The translations under genes were made by a program, and so were the position numbers. From Streptomyces sp. LHD-70 (GTDB lineage: Bacteria; Actinomycetota; Actinomycetes; Streptomycetales; Streptomycetaceae): 64,000 nt of DNA. A model generated the notes under the pieces. The model did not search any database and was not told the origin of the DNA. It saw only the letters and a program-made list of their open reading frames with translations. The stretch lies in assembly GCF_031157275.1 (NCBI RefSeq), contig NZ_JAVIFW010000003.1, forward strand, positions 248,001 through 312,000, in the 5' to 3' direction. Shown here one piece after another: positions 8,947 through 17,325 of the stretch; the first letter of the stretch is position 1, and each line of letters begins with the position of its first letter.

Positions 8947-8979
8947 CCTCAACCAGCCCTGGATCAGGCTGGGTTGAGG
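8947..8979 (-). terminator. Hairpin spanning the tube gene stop codon
   Basis: The arms CCTCAACCAGCC (8947-8958) and GGCTGGGTTGAGG (8967-8979) pair over 12 bases with one bulged G. The tail-tube stop codon sits in the loop. There is no T-run, as is usual for Streptomyces terminators. Its place between tube and baseplate genes suggests partial termination or mRNA 3'-end protection. Confidence 0.5.
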
Positions 8980-9488
8980 AAGGAGGGCTCTTGCGGTTCG
9001 GGGACTTCGTAGTCCCGCTCCCAGCCCTCGCACTCCAGCTTCAATGACTGGATCGCCACCGCGTTGGCGTTGGCGTCCATCTCGCCGAGCACCTGGTACT
9101 CGCTCGGCCAGCTGCGGTACAGCTTGTGCGAGACGGCGACCTGACCGGCTTCGTTGAGGACCTGGATGACGATGTCCTTGCGGAAGTCGGCGAGCGACAC
9201 CTCGGAGCCGAGCCCCGCGCCGACCTGCCAGACCTTGTTGGCCCAGCGGTCGAACTCGGGGTCGTGTGTGACACCGCGCTCCAGGGTGACGCCCTCGAAC
9301 TCGGAGCGGCCCGGTGACTTGCGCGGCGAGCTGGGGTCGCCGCCGTGCCGGTGTTTGACGACCTCGGTGGTCCGCTTCAGCGGGCTGATCTTGCTGATGC
9401 CCGCGACCGTCCGACCGTCCCACAGGACCAGGAACTTGAAGTTCTTGTACGGATCAAAGCGTTGGGCGTTGACTGTGAACTCAGGCAT
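8964..9488 (-). CDS. Contractile tail tube protein of eCIS (gp19-like)
   Basis: 174 residues, normal for a T4 gp19/Afp1-type tube subunit. The N-terminus MPEFTVNAQRFDPYKNFKF and the following VAGISKISPLKRTTEVVKHR, GGDPSSPRKSPG and FEGVTLERGVTHD are the signature of phage tail tube proteins of the eCIS type. Hexamer rings of this protein form the inner tube that the sheath drives through the target or host membrane. It follows the sheath gene by 31 bases. A strong AGGA-type site lies upstream of the ATG. Identification is firm from family pattern and order (sheath then tube). Confidence 0.92.
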   Translation of the reverse strand: MPEFTVNAQRFDPYKNFKFLVLWDGRTVAGISKISPLKRTTEVVKHRHGGDPSSPRKSPGRSEFEGVTLERGVTHDPEFDRWANKVWQVGAGLGSEVSLADFRKDIVIQVLNEAGQVAVSHKLYRSWPSEYQVLGEMDANANAVAIQSLKLECEGWERDYEVPEPQEPSFLNPA

Positions 9489-9519
9489 CGGATTCCTTCT
9501 CGGTCTGGCTCAGACTGGC

Positions 9520-11385
9520 TCAGAGCGCGAACTGGCCGGCCGTCTGCTGGAGTTTGACGATCACGAACTCGGCGGGCTTCACCGGCGCGATGCCGACCAG
9601 CACGTTCACCACTCCGTTCGCGATGTCCTCGTCCGTCGTCGTGTCGTGGTCGCACTTGACGAAGTACGCCTCGCGCGGCGTGCCGCCCTTGAAGGCGCCC
9701 TGCCGGAACAGGTTGTGCAGATACGAGGAGGCGCTGAGGCGGATCTGCTGCCACAGGTTCTCGTCGTTCGGCTCGAACACCACCCACTGCAGGCCGCGGT
9801 GCAGGCTCTCCTCGACGTGCAGCGCGAGCCGCCGCACCGGCACGTACGCCCACTCGCTGTCCAGGGCGTCGGAGCCCTCCAGGGTGCGCGCGCCCCAGAC
9901 CAGCGGGCCGACCATCGGGAAGGTCCGCAGGCAGTTCACGCCCAGCGGGTTGAGCAGGCCGTTCTCCCGGTCGGTGAGCTTGACCGTGAGCGAGTGCACG
10001 CCCGCGAGCCGCGCCTCGGTGCCGGCCGGTGCCTTCCATACGCCGCGCTCCGCGTCCGTACGCGCGAACACGCCCGCGAGGGCGCCGGACGGCGGGAAGG
10101 AGCGCAGCCGGCCCGTGAGCGGGTCGGTGACCTGGATGTGCGGGAAGTACAGGCCCGCGTGGTTGCCGCGCACCGGCTCGAACGCGGCGAGCCCGGCCCG
10201 CGCGGTGTCGACGCTGACCCAGGTGCTGGGCGCGTCCACGAGCAGGAAGATCCGCCGCTCCTGGCACAGCCGCTGCGCGGCCGACACGACGGTGAGGATG
10301 TCCTCGACCGATTCGTACGCGGCCAGCTCGGGCAGTACGAGGAGGTTGACGTCGGGTTCGTCGCGCAGCGCCTGGATGCCGGTCTTGCCGGACTCGCTGC
10401 CGATGAGGTCGCGCGGCCCGGGCGGGTCGCCGTCCTCGCCGCCCTCCAGCGGGAAGACGGGCGGGTTGACGGAGGCTTCGAGGCCCAGGTCGTTGGCGCA
10501 CTCGCCGACGAAGCGGACGACGTCCTCGGGGTCGGTGGAGCCCGCGACGACCTGGATACGGCGGCCGAACGCGGTGACCTCGGCGCCCGCGAAGGCGTGC
10601 TTGCCGGGCGCGTCCGGCAGGGCGCGCAGCTTGCGCTCCAGGAGCTGGGCGAGCTCGGTGACGTTGCACGGCGCTTCGCCGTCGCAGTCCGGGTCGTAGA
10701 GCGTGAACTCGCGCTCCACCTCGCCGATCTTCACCGTCAAGTCGACGGCCAGATCGGGGAGTTCATGCCCGAACGGCTTGGAGACGGTGCCCGACGGGTC
10801 GGGCCTGCCCTCGTCCACCGCTTCCACGCGGATCAGCCGGGAACCGGAGTTGATCACCGTGGGTGCGTACCGGCCGTGCGAGGCGTCCATGGACAGGCCG
10901 GTGAAGGCCTCGCGGGCGCCGCCGCGCGCGTCGTACACGCGCAGGTTGAAGGTCTCCTCCGGGCGGGGCGTGTCGTAGTCGACGGCGACACGCAGTCCGT
11001 TGCCCCAGACGCCGGGTTCCTTGGCGTGCACTTCGAGGACGGGGCACTCGCTCTTGCCCTCGGTGGACTCCAGCGTGACGCAGGCCGCCTTGCCGCTGCG
11101 GGCCTTGGCGACCCGGACGAGCACGGCGACGGTGCCGCCGTTGCCGAAGAACTGGTGCACCGCGTAGCCGACGGCGCTCTGCGAGCTCAGGCCACCGAAG
11201 CGGCGCTCGAACTCGGCGAAGCTGGTGATGCGCACCGGCTCGTTGAGCGGGCCGCGCCGGGTGTGTCCCACGAACGCGGTCACCGAGGTCGTGACGGTCG
11301 AGATGGTGCGGGCACTGCTGGGAAGCTCTTCGACGTAAACGCCGGGATACGTCGGCTTGGCAGCGCTCACTGCATGCGTCGGCAT
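9520..11385 (-). CDS. Contractile tail sheath protein of eCIS
   Basis: 621 residues. The N-terminus contains the sheath signature YPGVYVEELPSSARTI, followed by TSVTAFVGHTRRGPLNEPVR. The C-terminus has the sheath core pattern (LHRGLQWVVFEPND, then VKCDHDTTT and IAPVKPAEFVIVKLQQ). The protein forms the contractile outer cylinder; contraction drives the tube. An AGGAGGG lies close to the ATG. It is the first gene of the eCIS operon in this window, with about 420 bases of non-coding DNA upstream, so it is probably expressed at the highest level. Related Streptomyces systems lack a secretion route and act in the cytoplasm, but that is family knowledge, not seen here. Confidence 0.93.
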   Translation of the reverse strand: MPTHAVSAAKPTYPGVYVEELPSSARTISTVTTSVTAFVGHTRRGPLNEPVRITSFAEFERRFGGLSSQSAVGYAVHQFFGNGGTVAVLVRVAKARSGKAACVTLESTEGKSECPVLEVHAKEPGVWGNGLRVAVDYDTPRPEETFNLRVYDARGGAREAFTGLSMDASHGRYAPTVINSGSRLIRVEAVDEGRPDPSGTVSKPFGHELPDLAVDLTVKIGEVEREFTLYDPDCDGEAPCNVTELAQLLERKLRALPDAPGKHAFAGAEVTAFGRRIQVVAGSTDPEDVVRFVGECANDLGLEASVNPPVFPLEGGEDGDPPGPRDLIGSESGKTGIQALRDEPDVNLLVLPELAAYESVEDILTVVSAAQRLCQERRIFLLVDAPSTWVSVDTARAGLAAFEPVRGNHAGLYFPHIQVTDPLTGRLRSFPPSGALAGVFARTDAERGVWKAPAGTEARLAGVHSLTVKLTDRENGLLNPLGVNCLRTFPMVGPLVWGARTLEGSDALDSEWAYVPVRRLALHVEESLHRGLQWVVFEPNDENLWQQIRLSASSYLHNLFRQGAFKGGTPREAYFVKCDHDTTTDEDIANGVVNVLVGIAPVKPAEFVIVKLQQTAGQFAL

Positions 11386-11808
11386 TCCCCCTCCTATCCC
11401 TTCTCAGGCACCGGTTGACAGGCACCAAGAGGCGGCAGAGGGATGCGACACCACGCCGCGCGCCGCCGCGTCTGGCCGGACGCGGCACCACGCGCACTTG
11501 ATCAGTTTCCCCCGTCAGTGCCCGAGCGTTTCGATCGATCGGGCCAAGCTGTGCGCTTGTGACTCCTGATGCTCGAGTGCTGAACGCAGTATTAGACGCG
11601 GGGAGTTGACGTAACAAGGCGTCTTCAGGACACCTCGAGAGGAGGTTGTGTGAAGAGTTGCGCCGTGGGCGTTACTCCCCTAACTCCGCGGCAGATAAAC
11701 GGAGTTGGTCATCTCCGTCTCGGCGTGGCGGGGTTGACACGGGAAGCCTGGGTCATCGGTCGTCAGTCGTCTGTCATCGCTCACCGGTCGTCGTGGCATG
11801 ACGTCCCC
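11386..11808. other. Non-coding region upstream of the eCIS operon
   Basis: This 423-bp stretch separates the sheath start from the STAS gene stop; both genes point left. It holds the presumed eCIS promoter and the STAS 3' end. No convincing protein gene was found: a plus-strand frame starting near 11650 has a good ribosome site but runs antisense through the STAS gene (see rejected items). No RNA gene was recognised. Confidence 0.6.
11589..11617 (-). promoter_or_regulatory. Candidate promoter for the eCIS operon
   Basis: On the minus strand TTGTTA (11617-11612) and TAATAC (11594-11589) are separated by 17 bases. The match to a housekeeping promoter is partial (4/6 and 3/6). If real, it would give a leader of roughly 195 bases before the sheath ATG. 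It is the best-spaced pair seen in this stretch. Confidence 0.3.
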
Positions 11809-12249
11809 TCAAGAGGTGGTGCGATGCGCGCCGTTGCTCGAACGCCCCGCCGCGCCCGATCCGGGCGGCGCGCCGCACGCGGCGCACGGCTCTCGTGGTG
11901 CGTCCAGCTCGGGGGGCAGCGCCTCCCAGTTCGAGAAGCACGGTTCGAGCCCGGTGAGCAGCAGGACGCGGCGGACTCGGGGGATGCCGCGGACAAGCCG
12001 CACCTGGGCGTCGCGCGCCGTGCAGTGGCGTCTGATGCGGACGAGCAGCCGCAGTCCGCTCGCGTCCAGAAAGGTCACCGGACGGAGGTCCACGACGACT
12101 TCACGCCAGGGCAGTTCGACGAGCAGACCCGTCAGGCGTGGCGCCAGTACCTGATGGGCCCATGCGTCGATCTCGCCGTACAGGACGAGCACGAGCGTCT
12201 CGCCCACTGAGCGGTGCTGGAGGCCGAAGGCCGGCTCAGAGAACTTCAT
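11809..12249 (-). CDS. STAS-domain anti-sigma factor antagonist
   Basis: 146 residues. The STAS fold covers about 1-110: LVLVLYGEIDAWAHQVLAP, VVVDLRPVTFLDASGLRLL, then LVRGIPRVRRVLLLTGLE. The FLDASGL loop carries the Ser that SpoIIAA/RsbV-type antagonists have phosphorylated by a partner anti-sigma kinase. The C-terminal 35 residues are Gly/Pro/Ala-rich with a Cys pair and probably disordered. No kinase or sigma gene is adjacent, so the partner is encoded elsewhere. It lies directly upstream of the eCIS operon on the same strand, separated by 423 bases, so a regulatory link is possible but only inferred. Confidence 0.88.
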   Translation of the reverse strand: MKFSEPAFGLQHRSVGETLVLVLYGEIDAWAHQVLAPRLTGLLVELPWREVVVDLRPVTFLDASGLRLLVRIRRHCTARDAQVRLVRGIPRVRRVLLLTGLEPCFSNWEALPPELDAPREPCAACGAPPGSGAAGRSSNGAHRTTS

Positions 12250-12476
12250 GGCCCACCTGGAAGACTCAGCTCCTTATACGAGGAGTGACGAAAGCGGGAG
12301 TGGCGCTGGCTGTTGCTCCGGCGCCCGTGGCCCCCCGTCAGCCGGGGAAGCGCGACCGTGTCGAAGGCATCATTCCCGCTCAGGGCGTTCGTAAGCGTGT
12401 TCCGTCGGTACGGGCGCCGCTTCGGCGTCACATAAGGCGCGTGTCAGCATCGACTACGCACGGTAGCGGTACGGGA

Positions 12477-12499
12477 GTTGGGGTGAACGGCACCCCAAC
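12477..12499. promoter_or_regulatory. 9-bp inverted repeat
   Basis: GTTGGGGTG and CACCCCAAC are perfect inverted arms around the 5-base centre AACGG. It lies 108-130 bases before the acyl-CoA dehydrogenase start, so it may be an operator for either divergent gene or a terminator-like hairpin. No regulator is assigned. Confidence 0.35.
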
Positions 12500-12551
12500 A
12501 CCACCCGGATGTACGGGACTTGACGCCTGCGGCCTGCCCCTTCCCTATTCC

Positions 12552-12565
12552 TGAAACGCGTTCTA
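12552..12565 (+). promoter_or_regulatory. KstR-like operator
   Basis: TGAAACGCGTTCTA fits the mycobacterial KstR consensus TNNAACNNGTTNNA at every fixed base. It sits 42 bases before the FadE26-like start codon. The only other full match I noticed between genes is in the fadD19/echA19-like divergent promoter, which supports a shared sterol regulator. Confidence 0.6.
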
Positions 12566-12606
12566 CCGTGTGCGCCGCCGCAGGACCGCGAGAGTCTGGA
12601 GGGGCC

Positions 12607-13794
12607 GTGCACCTCGAATACACGCCTGAGCAACAGCGGTTGCGCACCGAGCTGCGCGCCTACTTCGCGGAGCTCGTACCGGATCAGGCCTACGCGCGCT
12701 ACGAGGACCCCGCCGAACAGAAGCGGTTCTACCGCGAGACGGTGCGCCGCCTCGGCTCCGACGGCTGGCTCGGCGTGGGCTGGCCGAAGGAGTACGGCGG
12801 CCGGGGCCTGAGCCCGATGGAACAGTTCATCTTCTTCGACGAGGCCGCGCAGGCCGGCGTGCCGCTGCCGCTGATGGCGCTCAACACCGTCGGTCCGACG
12901 ATCATGCAGTTCGGCACCGACGAGCAGAAGGCGTACTTCCTGCCGAAGATCCTCGCCGGTGAGATCGACTTCGCCATCGGCTACAGCGAACCCGAGGCGG
13001 GCACCGACCTCGCCGCGCTGCGGACGAAGGCGGTGCGCGAGGGTGACACGTACGTCGTGAACGGCCAGAAGATCTGGACCACCAACGGCGACACCGCGGA
13101 CTGGGTGTGGCTCGCCGTGCGCACCACCGTCCCCGAGGAGGGCGTGCCGCCGCACAAGGGAATCACCATGCTCCTGGTGCCGACCTCGGACCCCGGCTAC
13201 TCCTGCACCGTCATCAACACCCTCGCCTCGCACGACACGACGGCCAGCTACTACGAGAACGTCCGCGTACCCGTGGCGCACCGCGTCGGCGAGGAGAACA
13301 AGGGCTGGCGCCTGATCACCAACCAGCTCAACCACGAACGCGTCACCCTCGCCGCGCACGGCACGATGGCGATCCGCGCCCTGCACGACGTCCAGCGCTG
13401 GGCGGCCGGAACGAAGCTCGCCGACGGCCGCCGCGTGCTCGACCTCGGCTGGGTCAAGCAGCGCCTGGCCCGCACGCACACCAAGCTCGACGCGATGAAG
13501 CTCCTCAACTGGCAGATGGTGAACGCCGTCCAGAACGGCACGCTCACCCCGCAGGACGCCTCGGCGGTCAAGGTGTACGGCTCCGAGGCGCGGCGTGACG
13601 CGTACGCGTGGCTGATGGAGGTCGTGGCTGCGGCGGGCCCGCTGAAGGAGGGGTCTGCGGGGGCGGTCCTCCACGGTGAGCTGGAGCGCGGTTACCGGTC
13701 CGCGGTGATCTTCACCTTCGGTGGCGGCAACAACGAGATTCAGCGGGAGATCATCTCGTGGATCGGGTTGGGGATGCCGCGGGTTCGGCGGTGA
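12607..13794 (+). CDS. Acyl-CoA dehydrogenase, FadE26 (ChsE4)-like
   Basis: 395 residues from a GTG with GGAG 5 bases upstream; an earlier in-frame start at 12520 would remove the KstR-like site and was rejected. The sequence follows mycobacterial FadE26 closely in pattern: GRDGWL-type SDGWLGVGWPKEYGG, IGYSEPEAGTDLAALRT, VNGQKIWTT, VGEENKGWRLITNQLNHERV, TFGGGNNEIQREII. The usual catalytic Glu before GT in the last motif is replaced by Gly; the Glu in NQLNHER (about residue 244) is the likely base, as reported for ChsE4. FadE26 works as a heterotetramer with FadE27 on sterol side-chain acyl-CoAs. No FadE27-like gene is adjacent. The family is certain; the sterol substrate is inferred. Confidence 0.88.
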   Translation: MHLEYTPEQQRLRTELRAYFAELVPDQAYARYEDPAEQKRFYRETVRRLGSDGWLGVGWPKEYGGRGLSPMEQFIFFDEAAQAGVPLPLMALNTVGPTIMQFGTDEQKAYFLPKILAGEIDFAIGYSEPEAGTDLAALRTKAVREGDTYVVNGQKIWTTNGDTADWVWLAVRTTVPEEGVPPHKGITMLLVPTSDPGYSCTVINTLASHDTTASYYENVRVPVAHRVGEENKGWRLITNQLNHERVTLAAHGTMAIRALHDVQRWAAGTKLADGRRVLDLGWVKQRLARTHTKLDAMKLLNWQMVNAVQNGTLTPQDASAVKVYGSEARRDAYAWLMEVVAAAGPLKEGSAGAVLHGELERGYRSAVIFTFGGGNNEIQREIISWIGLGMPRVRR

Positions 13795-13880
13795 GGTGCG
13801 GCTCCGCCCCGGTTGGATTTCTCCTCCCCGCCCCTTCCCGAAAGCTTGCAGCGGCTGACATTCGGCTTGCCCGCCGTCGT

Positions 13881-13916
13881 GGCTGGTCGCGCAGTTCCCC
13901 GCGCCCCTAACGGGGC
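13881..13916. repeat. Streptomyces dispersed repeat with small hairpin
   Basis: The phrase GGCTGGTCGCGCAGTTCCCC followed by GCGCCCCTAACGGGGC lies between convergent genes. GCCCC (13903-13907) and GGGGC (13912-13916) form a short hairpin. A related element lies at 31735-31805. It probably serves as a bidirectional terminator. Confidence 0.5.
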
Positions 13917-13930
13917 CCGTGAACCGCGCC

Positions 13931-14833
13931 TCAGCCCGCAGCCGCCCGACGCAGCGCGTCAAGCACCGGTCGAATCAGCGGATGCGCCTCCGCCCCGTGC
14001 CGTACCGCCGCGAACACCTTCCGCTCCGGGGCCACCGCGTCCACCGGACGTACGGCCGCCTCCGCCAGGTCCACCCCGCGCAGCGCCGAGCGCGGGACCA
14101 GGGCCACGCCCGCGCCCGCCGACGCGAGGGCGACCACCGCGCGGAAGTCGTCCGACGAGTGCTCCAACTGCGGGGAGAAGCCCGCGTGTTCACAGGCGAG
14201 GACGACCACGTCGTGGCACGGGTTGCCGGGGTAGGGCCCGATCCACGTGTCCTGCGCCAGATCGCCGAGCCGGATCCACTCCGAGTCCGCGAGCCGGTGC
14301 GTGGCCGGAAGCACCGCGTCGAAGGGCTCCGCGTAGAGCGGCACGCGCGTGATGCGGTCGTCGTCCGCGCCGGGCGCGCCGCGGTACTCCACCGCGACCG
14401 CGACGTCGATCCGCCGGTCGAGCAGCAACGGCAGGCTCGCGTCGCCCTCGGCGTCCTGGACGCGGACCCGGATGCCGGGGGCGGAGACCGCGAGGTGCCC
14501 GAGGGCGGGGCCCACGACCAGGCCGATCCCGGTCGCGAACGAGGCCAGCGTCACCGTGCCCGCCTCGCCCGTGCTGTACGCGGCCAGCTCCGCCTCCGCC
14601 CGCTCCAGCTGCGCGAGGACGGCGTTGGTGTGGGTCAGCAGGATCTCGCCGGCCGCGGTGAGCCGGACACCCCGCGCGCCCCGCTCGACCAGCTTGTGGC
14701 CCGTCTCCTGCTCCAGGGCCGTGAGCTGCTGGGATACCGCCGAGGGCGTGAGGTAGAGCGCGGCGGCGGCCGCCGTCACGGTGCTGTGGTCGGCCACCGC
14801 CCGGAGGATGTGCAGCCGCCGCGCTTCGATCAT
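13931..14833 (-). CDS. LysR-family regulator of the threonine catabolic operon
   Basis: 300 residues. The N-terminal winged helix-turn-helix (about 1-60) reads MIEARRLHILRAVADHSTVT, AAAALYLTPSAVSQQLTALE. The C-terminal periplasmic-binding-like effector domain (about 90-295) contains TLASFATGIGLVVGPALG. It is the last gene of a minus-strand run tdh-kbl-lysR, 22 bases after the kbl stop, so it is likely co-transcribed and regulates the run. The effector is not known; threonine or a related metabolite is an inference. Confidence 0.87.
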   Translation of the reverse strand: MIEARRLHILRAVADHSTVTAAAAALYLTPSAVSQQLTALEQETGHKLVERGARGVRLTAAGEILLTHTNAVLAQLERAEAELAAYSTGEAGTVTLASFATGIGLVVGPALGHLAVSAPGIRVRVQDAEGDASLPLLLDRRIDVAVAVEYRGAPGADDDRITRVPLYAEPFDAVLPATHRLADSEWIRLGDLAQDTWIGPYPGNPCHDVVVLACEHAGFSPQLEHSSDDFRAVVALASAGAGVALVPRSALRGVDLAEAAVRPVDAVAPERKVFAAVRHGAEAHPLIRPVLDALRRAAAG

Positions 14834-14855
14834 GTACCCGATTGTCCCAAACCGG

Positions 14856-16046
14856 TCAGCCGAGCTGCGCCCGGGCGTCGACGAAGGCGTCCACGGCCCG
14901 GTTCACGTCCTCGGTGGAGTGCGCCGCCGACAGCTGGACGCGGATCCGGGCCTGGCCCTGCGGGACCACCGGGTACGAGAAGCCGATCACGTACACCCCG
15001 CGCTCCAGGAGCAGCTCGGCCATCCGCCCGGCCACCGAAGCGTCGCCGATCATGACGGGCGCGATGGCGTGGTCGCCGGGGAGGACGTCGAAGCCCTCCT
15101 CCGTCATGCGGGTGCGGAACAGCTTGGTGTTCGCCGCGAGCTGCTCGCGCAGGTCACCCGCCGACTCCAACAGGTCGAGGACCTTGAGCGACGCCGCGGC
15201 GATCACCGGGGCGAGGCTGTTGGAGAAGAGGTACGGGCGCGAGCGCTGGCGCAGCAGGGCGACGATCTCCGCGCGCGCCGCGACGTACCCGCCGGACGCG
15301 CCGCCGAGGGCCTTGCCGAGAGTGCCGGTGATGATGTCGACACGGTCCATGACGCCGTGCAGCTCGGGCGTGCCACGGCCGCCGGGGCCGACGAAGCCGA
15401 CGGCGTGCGAGTCGTCGACCATGACCATCGCGTCGTACCGCTCCGCGAGGTCGCAGATCTCGGCGAGCGGCGCCACGTAACCGTCCATGGAGAACACGCC
15501 GTCGGTGACGATCAGCCGGCGGCGCGCGTCGGACGCGTCCTTCAACTGCCGTTCCAGATCGGCCAGATCACGGTTGGCGTAGCGGAAGCGGCGGGCCTTG
15601 GAGAGGCGGATGCCGTCGATGATCGAGGCGTGGTTGAGGGCGTCCGAGATCACCGCGTCCTCGGGGCCGAGCAGTGTCTCGAAGACCCCGCCGTTGGCGT
15701 CGAAGCAGGAGGAGTAGAGGATCGTGTCCTCCTGGCCGAGGAATGCCGACAGCCGGGCCTCCAGCTCCTTGTGCACCTCCTGCGTACCGCAGATGAAGCG
15801 CACCGAGGCCATGCCGTAGCCCCAGCGGTCCAGGGCCGCGTGACCGGCCGCGATCACCTCGGGGTGGTCGGCGAGGCCGAGGTAGTTGTTGGCGCAGAAG
15901 TTGAGCACCTCGCCGGGCCGCCCGCCCGAGGTCACCTCGACGCTGGCGGACTGCGGGGTGCCGATGACCCGCTCGGGCTTGTGCAGACCGGCCGCGGTGA
16001 TCTCGTCGAGGGTGGTGCGGAGGTCGTCTCGTACGTTCTCGAACAC
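14856..16046 (-). CDS. kbl: Glycine C-acetyltransferase (2-amino-3-ketobutyrate CoA ligase)
   Basis: 396 residues, the usual length. This PLP enzyme converts 2-amino-3-oxobutyrate and CoA to glycine and acetyl-CoA, the second step of threonine degradation. Seen: [19 protein letters not shown] near the N-terminus, [15 protein letters not shown], the [10 protein letters not shown] cofactor loop, and the PLP-lysine motif [14 protein letters not shown]. The GTG start has AAGGAC at proper spacing. It follows tdh by 52 bases, giving the classical tdh-kbl pair. Confidence 0.95.
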   Translation of the reverse strand: MFENVRDDLRTTLDEITAAGLHKPERVIGTPQSASVEVTSGGRPGEVLNFCANNYLGLADHPEVIAAGHAALDRWGYGMASVRFICGTQEVHKELEARLSAFLGQEDTILYSSCFDANGGVFETLLGPEDAVISDALNHASIIDGIRLSKARRFRYANRDLADLERQLKDASDARRRLIVTDGVFSMDGYVAPLAEICDLAERYDAMVMVDDSHAVGFVGPGGRGTPELHGVMDRVDIITGTLGKALGGASGGYVAARAEIVALLRQRSRPYLFSNSLAPVIAAASLKVLDLLESAGDLREQLAANTKLFRTRMTEEGFDVLPGDHAIAPVMIGDASVAGRMAELLLERGVYVIGFSYPVVPQGQARIRVQLSAAHSTEDVNRAVDAFVDARAQLG

Positions 16047-16098
16047 GGTGAAAGTCCTTCGGGGAGTGGGGAGTTGAGGGCGCGAGGGGATGCCGGGC

Positions 16099-17127
16099 TC
16101 AGGCGGTCCAGTCGAGGATGACCTTGCCGCCGCGGCCGCTCGCCGCGTCCTCGAAGGCGGCGTCGAAGTCGGTGTACGCGTACCGGCCGGTGATCACGGG
16201 GGACAGGTCGAGGCCGCCTTCGAGGAGGACCGACATCGCGTACCAGGTCTCGAACATCTCGCGGCCGTAGATGCCCTTGATCGTGATCATCGAGGTGACG
16301 ACGCGTGCCCAGTCGACGGCGAAGTCCTCCGCGGGCAGGCCGAGCATGGCGATCCGGCCGCCGTGCGTCATGTTGGCGAGCATCTCGCGCATCGCGGCGG
16401 GGTTGCCGGACATCTCCAGGCCGATGTCGAAGCCCTCGCGCAGTCCGAGTTGGCGCTGCCCGTCGGCGATCGTGGACCGCGACACGTCGAGGGCGAGGCT
16501 GACGCCGACCTTGCGGGCCAGTTCGAGGCGCTCCTCGCTCACGTCGGTGACCACGACGTTGCGGGCCCCGGCGTGCGCCGCGACCGCCGCCGCCATCAGG
16601 CCGATCGGCCCGGCGCCGGTGATCAGCACGTCCTCGCCGACCAGCGGGAACGACAGCGCGGTGTGCACGGCGTTGCCGAACGGGTCGAAGATCGCCGCGA
16701 TGTCCAGGTCCACGGGCACCCGGTGCACCCACACATTGGACGCGGGCAGCGCCACGTACTCGGCGAACGCCCCGTCGCGGCCCACGCCCAGGCCGACGGT
16801 CGCGCGGCACAGGTGGCGCCGCCCGGCCTGGCAGTTGCGGCACGTCCCGCAGACCAGGTGGCCCTCGCCGCTGACGCGGTCGCCGATGTCGATCCCGGTC
16901 ACGTCACGGCCGGTCTCGACGACCTCGCCGACGAACTCGTGCCCGACGACGAGCGGCGCCGCGATCGTCGACCGCGCCCAGCCGTCCCAGGCGCGGATGT
17001 GCAGATCGGTGCCGCAGATCCCGGTCCGCTGCACCTTGATCAGCACGTCGCCCGCGCCGATGGCGGGCTCGGGCACGTCCGCGAGCCACAGGCCCGGTTC
17101 GGCCTTCTCCTTGACCAGTGCCTTCAC
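16099..17127 (-). CDS. tdh: L-threonine 3-dehydrogenase
   Basis: 342 residues (E. coli enzyme 341). It oxidises threonine to 2-amino-3-oxobutyrate with NAD+. The zinc medium-chain dehydrogenase signatures are complete: catalytic-zinc GICGTDLH and [12 protein letters not shown], structural-zinc Cys cluster [15 protein letters not shown], and the Rossmann motif [18 protein letters not shown]. The GTG start at VKALVKE is chosen because AAGGAG lies 7 bases upstream and because it matches family length; a longer frame to 17256 is non-coding in character. It is the first gene of tdh-kbl-lysR. Confidence 0.95.
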   Translation of the reverse strand: MKALVKEKAEPGLWLADVPEPAIGAGDVLIKVQRTGICGTDLHIRAWDGWARSTIAAPLVVGHEFVGEVVETGRDVTGIDIGDRVSGEGHLVCGTCRNCQAGRRHLCRATVGLGVGRDGAFAEYVALPASNVWVHRVPVDLDIAAIFDPFGNAVHTALSFPLVGEDVLITGAGPIGLMAAAVAAHAGARNVVVTDVSEERLELARKVGVSLALDVSRSTIADGQRQLGLREGFDIGLEMSGNPAAMREMLANMTHGGRIAMLGLPAEDFAVDWARVVTSMITIKGIYGREMFETWYAMSVLLEGGLDLSPVITGRYAYTDFDAAFEDAASGRGGKVILDWTA

Positions 17128-17193
17128 GGCTCGACTCCTTCTCGTCGCGCACGCGGGCAGGGCAGGGCACGGCCCGGTACGGGGAGAGCGATG

Positions 17194-17216
17194 GGTGGGA
17201 TGGCGGCCGTCCCACC
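17194..17216. promoter_or_regulatory. 7-bp inverted repeat upstream of tdh
   Basis: GGTGGGA (17194-17200) and TCCCACC (17210-17216) are perfect inverted arms 67-89 bases before the tdh start codon. This is a possible operator, for instance for the LysR protein of the operon, but no T-N11-A core is obvious. Confidence 0.3.
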
Positions 17217-17325
17217 GCCGCGCATGACTCTTCCGTACGGGCGGCCCGGGGTCCATCGAGGTTTTCTTAAGCGCGGCCGCAGCTTTCCTGCACGCCTGCT
17301 CCTGCGAAGCGCCCCACGAGGTGCC

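Larger units (their letters stand above)
12250..12606. other. Divergent intergenic region between STAS gene and acyl-CoA dehydrogenase gene
   Basis: This 357-bp region carries the promoters of both genes. It contains a perfect 9-bp inverted repeat at 12477-12499 and a KstR-like 14-mer at 12552-12565. The part next to the STAS gene shows nothing I can name. Confidence 0.5.

Noticed and set aside
11650..12210. Plus-strand frame of 186 codons with a GAGGAGG site and GTG start
   Set aside because: The good ribosome site is eye-catching, but two thirds of the frame is exactly antisense to the STAS gene, its composition is that of a shadow frame (Arg-rich), and it has no recognisable domain.
17128..17256. 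N-terminal extension of tdh
   Set aside because: The GTG at 17127 has a well-spaced AAGGAG and gives the normal family length.
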